This document shows positions 57,953 through 64,000 of a stretch of DNA of 64,000 nucleotides, piece by piece. Source of the DNA: Nocardioides sediminis (GTDB lineage Bacteria > Actinomycetota > Actinomycetes > Propionibacteriales > Nocardioidaceae). The DNA is taken from assembly GCF_003047295.1 (NCBI RefSeq), contig NZ_PZYZ01000006.1:186001-250000 (forward strand), written 5' to 3'. Every line of letters starts with the position of its first letter. Position 1 is the first letter of the stretch. The notes under the pieces were generated by a model that did no database searches, was not told the DNA's origin, and saw only the letters and a list, made by a program, of their open reading frames with translations. The translations under genes and the position numbers were made by a program.

Positions 57953-58101
57953 CGATCCTCGCGACTTGTCGGCTCGTCGAGGGAGGCGTTCGCGCGATTC
58001 ATGGCGGGCATTGTTCCACGCGTTCGATCGACGGAGAGCACGTGAGGTCGGCTCCGCCCTCCCAGCTCGGGACGGCTTGGCCGCTGTCGCCGCGTGACAA
58101 C

Positions 58102-58107
58102 TAGGGT
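58102..58107 (+). promoter_or_regulatory. -10 box TAGGGT of a leaderless promoter
   Basis: TAGGGT, then seven bases, then ATG 58115. It decides the start of the PhzE-like gene against an open extension from 58094. Confidence 0.45.
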
Positions 58108-58114
58108 TTCGGCC

Positions 58115-60016
58115 ATGACCGACGCCGCCGCTGTCCGCGCCCTCCTGGACGAGATCCAGGGGCACGAGGCGTGGGCGGTGATCCGTCGCAAGGCCGAGCG
58201 CACAGCGGGCCTCGTCGCCGGGCGGCGTACGGAGGTCGAGTCCATCCTCGACATCCCCCTCGAGACGGGGGTCCCCGAGCACGGCAAGGTCGCCGACCGG
58301 CTGGTCGCGGTCCCGTTCCGGCAGGTCCGCGAGCGCGGCTTCGACGCCATCGACGACGGCACCCCGCTGGTCGTGGTCGACATCGACGTCGAGCACGAGG
58401 TCGGCGTCGACGACCTGCTCGCCGCGCTGCCGGCGCACGACATCGAGATCGCCGACAAGGGTGGCTTCGAGACCTCCGACGAGGACTACGCGGCCGTGGT
58501 GGAGGCCATCATCCGCGACGAGATCGGCCGGGGCGAGGGGGCGAACCTCGTCATCGGGCGGCACTACCGCGCCGTGGTCGCCGACTGGGACGCCGAGCGC
58601 GCGCTGAGCGTGCTGCGCCGGCTGCTCGAGCGCGAGCGGGGCGCGTACTGGACCTTCTGCTTCTTCACCGGTGACCGGTTCCTCATCGGTGCCTCGCCGG
58701 AGCGGCACGTCAGCGTCCGCGACCAGGACGTGCGGATGAACCCGATCTCCGGCACCTTCCGCGTCGGCGGCGACCCCGAGACGCTCAAGCCGCGCCTGCT
58801 GGACTTCCTCGCCGACGAGAAGGAGGTCTTCGAGCTCTTCATGGTGGTCGACGAGGAGCTGAAGATGATGTGCGACGTCTGCCACGAGGGCGGGCAGGTG
58901 CTGGGGCCGTTCCTCAAGCCGATGACGCACCTCGTGCACACCGAGTACCTCCTCGCCGGCCGCAGCGAGCGGGACCCGCGGGAGATCCTGCGCGACACGA
59001 TGTACGCCGCCACCGTCACCGGTGCGCCGGTGGAGAACGCCTGCCGGCTCATCGCGGAGTACGAGACCGAGGGCCGCGGCTACTACGCCGCCGCGCTGGC
59101 GCTGTTCGGCCGCGACGCCTCCGGCCGGCCCACCATGGACAGCCCGATCCTGATCCGCACCGCCGACGTCGGCCCAGACGGCCGGCTCAAGGTGACGGCG
59201 GGCGCGACGCTGGTCCGCGACTCCGATGCGGCGTACGAGGTGGCCGAGACGCACGCCAAGGCCGGCGGCATCCTCGGCGCCTTCGGCCTCGTCCCGCAGG
59301 CGACGGCGCCGGCCGAGGAGATCGCCGCCCTGGCCCGCGACGAGGACGTGCTCCTGGCGCTCGGGACCCGCAACCAGCGGCTGAGCCGCTTCTGGCTGAC
59401 AGACCAGGAGGGCGCGCCGCCGGACCCGTCCCTGGCCGGCCGGTCCGCGGTGATCCTGCACGGCGAGGACGACTTCGTGAACATGCTGCGCCACGTCCTC
59501 GGCGTCTTCGGGATGACGTCGACGGTGGTGCGGCACGAGGACTACGAGACCGGCGCCTTCGACGGCGCGGACCTCGTGGTGATCGGCCCCGGGCCGGGGG
59601 ACCCGCGCGACGGCGACCACCCCAAGATCGCGGCGTTCCGCCGGGCGGTCGACGACGTGCTGGCCTCCGGGCAGCCGTTCCTGGCCGTGTGCCTGGGCCA
59701 CCAGACCCTGTGCGACCGGCTCGGCATCCCGCTCGACTTCAAGGACATCGTCTTCCAGGGCACGCAGTCGCCCATCTCCCTGGACGGGCGCACCGAGAGG
59801 GTCGGGTTCTACAACACCTTCGTGGGCCGGGTGGGCCCCGACCACCGGCTGCCCGACGGCGTGACCGTCGACCGCGACGAGGCGACCGGCGACGTGCACC
59901 GGGTCGCCGGCCCGCACTTCCGCGGCATCCAGTTCCACGCGGAGTCGATCCTCACCGAGAACGGCTACGACCTGATCCACGAGCTCGTGCGTGGCGTGCT
60001 CGCCGATAGTCCATAA
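58115..60016 (+). CDS. Anthranilate/ADIC synthase-like TrpE-TrpG fusion (PhzE type)
   Basis: A 633-residue fusion of a chorismate-using synthase and a glutamine amidotransferase. The synthase part (1-430) has FLIGASPERHVSV, MNPISGTFR and DEKEVFELFMVVDEELKMM, typical of the PhzE group, and ATVTGAPVENACRLIAEYET. The amidotransferase part (about 445-633) has VIGPGPGDPRDGD, CLGHQTLCDRLGI with the nucleophile Cys, and GIQFHAESIL with the catalytic His and Glu. It makes 2-amino-2-deoxyisochorismate or anthranilate from chorismate and glutamine. No other phenazine or enediyne-type gene is in view, so its product path is open. Confidence 0.92.
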   Translation: MTDAAAVRALLDEIQGHEAWAVIRRKAERTAGLVAGRRTEVESILDIPLETGVPEHGKVADRLVAVPFRQVRERGFDAIDDGTPLVVVDIDVEHEVGVDDLLAALPAHDIEIADKGGFETSDEDYAAVVEAIIRDEIGRGEGANLVIGRHYRAVVADWDAERALSVLRRLLERERGAYWTFCFFTGDRFLIGASPERHVSVRDQDVRMNPISGTFRVGGDPETLKPRLLDFLADEKEVFELFMVVDEELKMMCDVCHEGGQVLGPFLKPMTHLVHTEYLLAGRSERDPREILRDTMYAATVTGAPVENACRLIAEYETEGRGYYAAALALFGRDASGRPTMDSPILIRTADVGPDGRLKVTAGATLVRDSDAAYEVAETHAKAGGILGAFGLVPQATAPAEEIAALARDEDVLLALGTRNQRLSRFWLTDQEGAPPDPSLAGRSAVILHGEDDFVNMLRHVLGVFGMTSTVVRHEDYETGAFDGADLVVIGPGPGDPRDGDHPKIAAFRRAVDDVLASGQPFLAVCLGHQTLCDRLGIPLDFKDIVFQGTQSPISLDGRTERVGFYNTFVGRVGPDHRLPDGVTVDRDEATGDVHRVAGPHFRGIQFHAESILTENGYDLIHELVRGVLADSP

Positions 60017-60109
60017 CTCTGGTAGACATTGCGTCTCTCGGGCGTGGCACGCAACCGATCCACCCCCGCACGCGTCACCATCAGTGACCGACCATGGACG
60101 GGGGAGTCC

Positions 60110-61849
60110 TTGCTGTTCGTACGACGCCGCATCGCCGCAGCCATCTGCCTGGCGACCGCCGCGGCCCTCACCGCCTGCGGGTCGGCCACCGGCCCGACCA
60201 CCGCAACCGCCGACGCCGCCGGGGCGGCGCTGCCCACCGCGCGCGTGCAGGCCGCCGGGGGCGCGCGGCTCGCGGACCTGCCCGCCGCCAAGCGGGACCA
60301 GCGGCCCAACATCGTGGTGGTCCTGCTGGACGACTTCTCGATGGACCTGGTCCAGACGATGCGCTCGATGAGGCAGATGAAGCGCGCCGGGGCGTCGTAC
60401 TCCCACGCCTTCGTCGTCGACTCGCTGTGCTGCGTCTCGCGCTCGAGCCTGTTCACCGGGCAGTACCCGCACCAGACCGGCGTCCGCACCAACACGTCGG
60501 GCCAGCGGGACGCGATGCCCCTCGGCGGCTATCCCGCGTTCGAGGGCTACGGCAACCCCGAGCGCGCGTTCAACGTGTCGCTCCAGGGGGCCGGCTACAC
60601 CACCGGCTTCGTCGGCAAGTACCTCAACGAGTACGAGTGGGTGAAGGGCCGGGCGCTGCCGCCGATGCCGCCGGGCTGGTCGCAGCTCAACGTGGTCTTC
60701 GGCTCGGCGTACGACGGCTGGGACTTCGACAGCACCTACGTCCGGCAGGGGCGGCTGCGCACCCGGCACCATGCGGCCCCGCCGCTGTCGGCGCCGGTCA
60801 AGGCGCGCGACCGGGCCTACGCCGGCAGCGTGATCGAGCGCTACGCCAAGAAGTTCATCAAGGCGCACGCCGACGACGACGCCCCCTACTTCCTCGAGGT
60901 CGCGCCCTACGCGCCCCACAACCGCACGCAGCCGCAGCCCTACTACCCGGGCGACCCGGTCTTCCCGCCGGCGTTCCGGGACCGGCCGGCGGCCGGGCGC
61001 AAGGGCAACTGCGGACCGGTGGCCTGCACCTCGCTGACCACGCGCGACCTGCCCGGCTTCGGCGACGCCCGTCGCGACAACGTGCCGCGCAAGGCCAACG
61101 GCACGAAGGCGCGCGCGTGGAACACGCGACCCAACCCGTTCCGCCCCGGGCAGAGCGTCGCCGACCTGCGCAACCGCGCGATGATGGCGCAGTCGGCGGA
61201 CCGCACCGTGCGGCGGATCCTGCGGCTCGTCGACGACAACACCTACGTCGTGCTCACCTCCGACAACGGCTTCCACCTCGGGCAGAACGGCCTCGCCCGC
61301 GGCAAGGGGACGGCCTACGACACCGACGTCCACGTCCCGCTGTACGTCGTGGGGCCGGGCGTCGTGCCCGGCACGCGGGCCGAGCTGACGTCCAACGTCG
61401 ACCTCGGGCCGACCTTCGAGGAGCTCGCCGGCGTCGCGTCCCCGGCGTACCGCTCGGGGCAGTCGCTCGTGCCGACCTTCGGCGACCCGGCGCTGGTGCG
61501 CCGCAACCACGTGTTCATCGAGCACACCGCGCAGGCGTTGACGAAGCTCGACCCGGACTCCGCGCTCAACGGCGACGAGCTGGACCGGATCCCGTCCTAC
61601 GTCGCGGTCCGCAGCCGGACCGGGCTGCTGATCCGCTACGACATGGACACCTCGGTCAAGCGCAACGCCTGGGCCTACGAGTTCTACAGCTACAAGTCCC
61701 GGAAGTGGGAGAAGACGAACGCCTTCGCCCAGCCCCGGCACGCCGGCGAGGTCCAGGCGCTGATGGGCAAGCTGTCGCAGTGGGACCGCTGCGCCACCGC
61801 GACCGGGAACCAGCCGGTGCCCCCGGTGTGCCGGACGATCACGCAGTAG
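60110..61849 (+). CDS. Sulfatase family lipoprotein
   Basis: A 579-residue exported type I sulfatase-like protein. A lipoprotein signal (RRRIAAAICLATAAALTAC) ends at the lipobox LTAC. The metal site starts with NIVVVLLDDFSMD. The formylglycine motif region reads DSLCCVSRSSLFTGQYPH: the modified Cys is followed by CVSR, where the consensus has C/S-x-P/A-x-R, so Val stands in place of Pro or Ala. VLTSDNGFHLGQNGLARGKG is the C-terminal metal part. The TTG start at 60110 after GGGGGAG best fits the signal peptide; TTG 60029 and GTG 60044 are alternatives. It lies between chorismate genes with no evident link. Confidence 0.85.
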   Translation: MLFVRRRIAAAICLATAAALTACGSATGPTTATADAAGAALPTARVQAAGGARLADLPAAKRDQRPNIVVVLLDDFSMDLVQTMRSMRQMKRAGASYSHAFVVDSLCCVSRSSLFTGQYPHQTGVRTNTSGQRDAMPLGGYPAFEGYGNPERAFNVSLQGAGYTTGFVGKYLNEYEWVKGRALPPMPPGWSQLNVVFGSAYDGWDFDSTYVRQGRLRTRHHAAPPLSAPVKARDRAYAGSVIERYAKKFIKAHADDDAPYFLEVAPYAPHNRTQPQPYYPGDPVFPPAFRDRPAAGRKGNCGPVACTSLTTRDLPGFGDARRDNVPRKANGTKARAWNTRPNPFRPGQSVADLRNRAMMAQSADRTVRRILRLVDDNTYVVLTSDNGFHLGQNGLARGKGTAYDTDVHVPLYVVGPGVVPGTRAELTSNVDLGPTFEELAGVASPAYRSGQSLVPTFGDPALVRRNHVFIEHTAQALTKLDPDSALNGDELDRIPSYVAVRSRTGLLIRYDMDTSVKRNAWAYEFYSYKSRKWEKTNAFAQPRHAGEVQALMGKLSQWDRCATATGNQPVPPVCRTITQ

Positions 61850-61865
61850 CCGAGGGGGGCGGCGC

Positions 61866-61871
61866 TAGCGT
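61866..61871 (+). promoter_or_regulatory. -10 box TAGCGT of a leaderless pabA promoter
   Basis: TAGCGT, then six bases, then GTG 61878. The same design as several other starts in the window. Confidence 0.45.
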
Positions 61872-61877
61872 GCTCCC

Positions 61878-62444
61878 GTGCCCCCACCCGCGGACGTCGT
61901 CGTGGTCGACCACCACGACTCCTACACGTGGAACCTCGTCCACCTGGTCGCCTCGGTGACCGGCGTGCTGCCGCGGGTGGTGCAGCACGACGAGGTGAGT
62001 GCCGCCGAGGTGCTCTCCCACGCGTACGTCGTGCTGTCGCCCGGCCCCGGGCACCCCGCCGACCCCGTCGACTTCGCGGTCGGGCGTGAGGTGCTGCTGG
62101 CCGGGACCCGCCCGGTGCTCGGCGTCTGCCTGGGCATGCAGGGCCTCGTCACGGCGTACGGCGGGACGGTCGAGCGGGTGCCGCCGGCCCACGGCGACGT
62201 GGCGACGGTGACCCACGACGGCAAGGGCGTCTTCGCGGGGCTGCCCAACGGCTTCCCGGCGGTGCGCTACCACTCGCTCGCCGCGACCGCCCTCCCCGAC
62301 GAGCTGGTCGCCACGGCCTGGTCGGCGGACGGCGTGGTGATGGGGGTGCGGCACGTGTCGCTGCCGCTGGAAGGCGTCCAGTTCCACCCCGAGTCGGTGC
62401 TGTCCCGGCACGGCGCCGCGATGGTCGCGAGCTGGCTGTCGTGA
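61878..62444 (+). CDS. pabA: Aminodeoxychorismate synthase glutaminase subunit (PabA)
   Basis: A 188-residue class I glutamine amidotransferase. It has VVVDHHDSYTWNLVHLVASV, VVLSPGPGHPADP, the nucleophile elbow GVCLGMQGL and the catalytic LEGVQFHPESVLS. It releases ammonia for the PabB subunit, encoded next with a GTGA overlap. Pairing with a PabB and not a TrpE decides the name, as PabA and TrpG cannot be told apart alone. Confidence 0.9.
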   Translation: MPPPADVVVVDHHDSYTWNLVHLVASVTGVLPRVVQHDEVSAAEVLSHAYVVLSPGPGHPADPVDFAVGREVLLAGTRPVLGVCLGMQGLVTAYGGTVERVPPAHGDVATVTHDGKGVFAGLPNGFPAVRYHSLAATALPDELVATAWSADGVVMGVRHVSLPLEGVQFHPESVLSRHGAAMVASWLS

Positions 62445-63715
62445 CCGACGACCCGGTCTCCAGCTTCTCGACGGTCGCGGCCGAGCGCCGGCGCTGCTTC
62501 TGGCTCGACGGCGGTGGTGCGCGCGAGTGGTCCGGCCGGCGCTCGATCATCGGCTGGCTCGAGGACGACGACGTCTCCCTGACGTACGACGCCGCGCGGC
62601 GCGAGGTCCGCCGGCACGCCGCCGGCACCTCGGAGGTCGTCGGCGATGACATCTGGGACGTGCTCGAGGCCTCGATGGCCCCGGGGGACCAGTGGTTCGG
62701 CTACCTCGGCGCCGCCTGCCGGCCCGACCTGCCGGCCCGTCCCGACCCGGACCTGCCCGACGCGGTGTGGATGCGGCCGTCCTCGGTGCGCTCGTTCGAG
62801 CACGAGGCGCCTGTGTCGGAGTCACCGCTGCAGCGGGGATTCCCTCGGTTGCTGGCCGATGCAACGGCCAGCAACCGTCGAGGTCGGCCAGCCGGTGGGG
62901 CCCCTGAGGCGTACGCCGCCGCGTTCGCGCGCGTCCAGGAGCACCTGCACGCCGGCAACTCCTACGAGGTCAACCTGACCTACCGGCTGACCGCCGAGGC
63001 CGACCTCGACCCCGTCGCGACCTACCTGCGGCTCCGCGACCTCAACCCCGCGCCGTACGCCGGGTGCCTCCAGCACGACGTCGAGGGCCACCGGGCGTGG
63101 CTGCTCAGCTCCAGCCCGGAGCGCTACGCGCTCGTCACCGCCGACCGCACCATCGAGACCAAGCCGATCAAGGGCACCGCCCCTCGCGGGGCGACGCCGG
63201 AGGAGGACGAGCGGCTGCGCGACGGCCTGGCGCGGGATCCCAAGAACCGGGCCGAGAACCTGATGATCGTCGACCTGCTCCGCAACGACATCGGCATGGT
63301 CAGCGACGTCGGCTCGGTCGAGGTGCCGGTGCTGATGGACGTCGAGTCCTACGAGTCGGTCCACCAGCTCGTCTCCACCGTCCGCGGCCGGCTGCGCGAC
63401 GAGGTCAGCACGGTCCAGGCGCTGCGCGCGCTCTTCCCGCCCGGCTCGATGACCGGGGCGCCGAAGCGGCGCACGATGGAGGTCATCGAGGAGGTCGAGG
63501 AGACGCCGCGGGGCGTGTACGCCGGGGCGTTCGGGTGGATCAGCGGCGACGGCCGGGCGGACCTCGGCGTCGTCATCCGGTCGCTCATGACCGCGGGCGA
63601 CGGGCGCTGGACGCTCGGCACCGGCGGCGGCATCACGGTCCGCTCCGACCTCGAGGAGGAGTGGCAGGAGTCCCGCTGGAAGGCCGAGCGGCTGCTCCGC
63701 GCGCTCGAGCCCTGA
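62441..63715 (+). CDS. pabB: Aminodeoxychorismate synthase component I (PabB), with palindromic insert
   Basis: A 424-residue chorismate-binding enzyme that makes 4-amino-4-deoxychorismate for folate. Conserved blocks: NSYEVNLTYRLTAEADLDP, LLSSSPERYALVTADRTIET, KPIKGTAPRGATPEEDERLR, ENLMIVDLLRNDIGMVSDVG and PPGSMTGAPKRRTMEVIEEV. After HEAPVSES, the segment PLQRGFPRLLADATASNRRG is encoded over a palindrome (62843-62883) and lies in the variable joint between the N-terminal and catalytic parts. GTG 62441 overlaps the pabA stop by four bases. No lyase gene (PabC) follows in the window. Confidence 0.93.
   Translation: MTDDPVSSFSTVAAERRRCFWLDGGGAREWSGRRSIIGWLEDDDVSLTYDAARREVRRHAAGTSEVVGDDIWDVLEASMAPGDQWFGYLGAACRPDLPARPDPDLPDAVWMRPSSVRSFEHEAPVSESPLQRGFPRLLADATASNRRGRPAGGAPEAYAAAFARVQEHLHAGNSYEVNLTYRLTAEADLDPVATYLRLRDLNPAPYAGCLQHDVEGHRAWLLSSSPERYALVTADRTIETKPIKGTAPRGATPEEDERLRDGLARDPKNRAENLMIVDLLRNDIGMVSDVGSVEVPVLMDVESYESVHQLVSTVRGRLRDEVSTVQALRALFPPGSMTGAPKRRTMEVIEEVEETPRGVYAGAFGWISGDGRADLGVVIRSLMTAGDGRWTLGTGGGITVRSDLEEEWQESRWKAERLLRALEP
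62843..62883. repeat. Palindromic element inside pabB
   Basis: GGTTGCTGGCC (62847-62857) and GGCCAGCAACC (62866-62876) pair perfectly around GATGCAAC; outer CCTC and GAGG add four more pairs past a three-base bulge. The frame stays open. A third, unrelated example of a palindrome inside a conserved enzyme gene in this window. Confidence 0.7.
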
Positions 63716-63716
63716 G

Positions 63717-63806
63717 CGGCCAGGAACTGCCCGGTCGGCACGATCCAGCGGTCAGGAATCGCCCGGTCGGCACGATCCAGCGGTCAGGAACTGCCCGGTC
63801 GGTCAG
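63717..63806. repeat. 32-base tandem repeat, 2.8 copies, after pabB
   Basis: Units at 63717-63748, 63749-63780 and a partial one at 63781-63806 share CGGTCAGGAACTGCCCGGTC and, in the first two, GGCACGATCCAG. The last unit runs into the stop codon of the convergent histidine kinase gene. The 21 bases at 63716-63736 also occur, inverted, at 13195-13215. Confidence 0.85.
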
Positions 63807-64000
63807 ACGATGGCCGGCTGCTCGCCGGGTAGCCACAGGGTCAGGCGCGTCCCGCCGCCGGGAGCGTCGGCCACCGCGACCCGGCCACCGTGGCGGTCGA
63901 CGACCTGGCGGACGATCGCCAGCCCGAGTCCCGAGCCCGGCATCGACCGCGACTCCTCGGAGCGCCAGAAGCGGTCGAAGACGCGCGGCTGGTCCTCCGG
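63803..64000 (-). CDS. Sensor histidine kinase (3' part)
   Basis: The last 65 residues of a two-component sensor kinase; the rest lies beyond the window end. The visible part starts with PEDQPRVFDRFWRSEESRSM and has the ATP-binding glycine box GSGLGLAIVRQVVDRHGG, then GGGTRLTLWLP at the end of the HATPase domain. Its stop codon lies within the tandem repeat that follows pabB. Signal and response regulator are not visible. Confidence 0.9.
   Translation of the reverse strand, partial: PEDQPRVFDRFWRSEESRSMPGSGLGLAIVRQVVDRHGGRVAVADAPGGGTRLTLWLPGEQPAIV

Noticed and set aside
57950..61741. A very long minus-strand open frame running from the glycosyltransferase gene across the PhzE-like and sulfatase genes
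   Set aside because: Beyond the glycosyltransferase it is low-complexity antisense of two well-supported genes.
63717..63806. Possible CRISPR array
   Set aside because: The 32-base units follow each other without spacers, there are fewer than three, and no cas gene is near.

Overview
The window is about 64 kb of very GC-rich DNA (roughly 70-73% by eye) with dense genes, many GTG starts, stop/start overlaps of four bases (ATGA or GTGA) and many apparently leaderless starts (a TAnnnT -10 box six or seven bases before ATG or GTG). With a mycobacterial-type sigK/rskA locus, a SARP regulator and an ECF sigma set, this points to an actinobacterium, most likely Nocardioides or a close relative. That assignment is inferred from style and gene content. 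No rRNA, tRNA, CRISPR array, phage or complete insertion sequence was seen.

Layout. 1-3069: end of a sugar ABC transporter, a GH1 beta-glucosidase and its LacI regulator. 3117-8922: DEAD-box RNA helicase, CPBP membrane protease, NAD(P)-binding SDR, VOC protein, esterase-like hydrolase and a cation/proton antiporter. 9025-13196: a MerR regulator divergent from a thiolase/multifunctional beta-oxidation pair, with a MerR-type 19-bp-spacer promoter between them. 13307-15868: an ECF sigma/membrane-partner pair next to a paralogue in which the sigma region 2 half is fused to the membrane partner. 16079-18281: ABC exporter. 18385-20047: VOC protein, lipoprotein, RDD membrane protein. 20174-27623: the most unusual part, two small LPxRETL peptides, a PqqD-like/M50 protease/MinD-like fusion, a secreted protein with three 34-residue CxxC repeats, and divergently a membrane-anchored SARP regulator with a secreted partner. 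27678-37198: an eight-gene translationally coupled operon for branched acyl-CoA or acyclic terpenoid catabolism (TetR, TIGR03084, AtuA-like, two acyl-CoA dehydrogenases, SRPBCC, both subunits of a biotin-dependent carboxylase). 37206-42085: small secreted and regulatory genes, a DUF2254 protein and a PCMT-like methyltransferase. 42171-43726: ECF sigma factor with a repeat-rich membrane partner. 43787-53160: a sigK locus (sulfite-oxidase-type enzyme, fasciclin lipoprotein, SigK, RskA, FAD oxidoreductase fused to DUF1365, two cyclopropane-synthase-like methyltransferases, DUF1295). 53159-57952: enoyl-CoA hydratase, HelD-like helicase, a methyltransferase and a glycosyltransferase. 58115-63715: three chorismate-using proteins (PhzE-like fusion, PabA, PabB) with a sulfatase between them. 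The window closes in the 3' end of a sensor histidine kinase.

The best candidate for an undescribed system is the peptide locus at 20174-24341. Two peptides of 67 and 70 residues align without gaps. They sit beside a membrane protein whose N-terminus looks like a RiPP recognition element and which carries an M50 protease (HETGH) and a MinD-type ATPase. The promoter before them carries two GTCACGC heptamers with an 11-bp period, as expected for the SARP encoded on the opposite strand.

A second theme is palindromic repeats inside genes. In-frame palindromic inserts appear in the carboxyltransferase (33188-33249, with a second copy at 18287-18348 between genes), in the FAD oxidoreductase (48861-48925) and in PabB (62843-62883). 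Each adds about 20 residues to an otherwise conserved enzyme.
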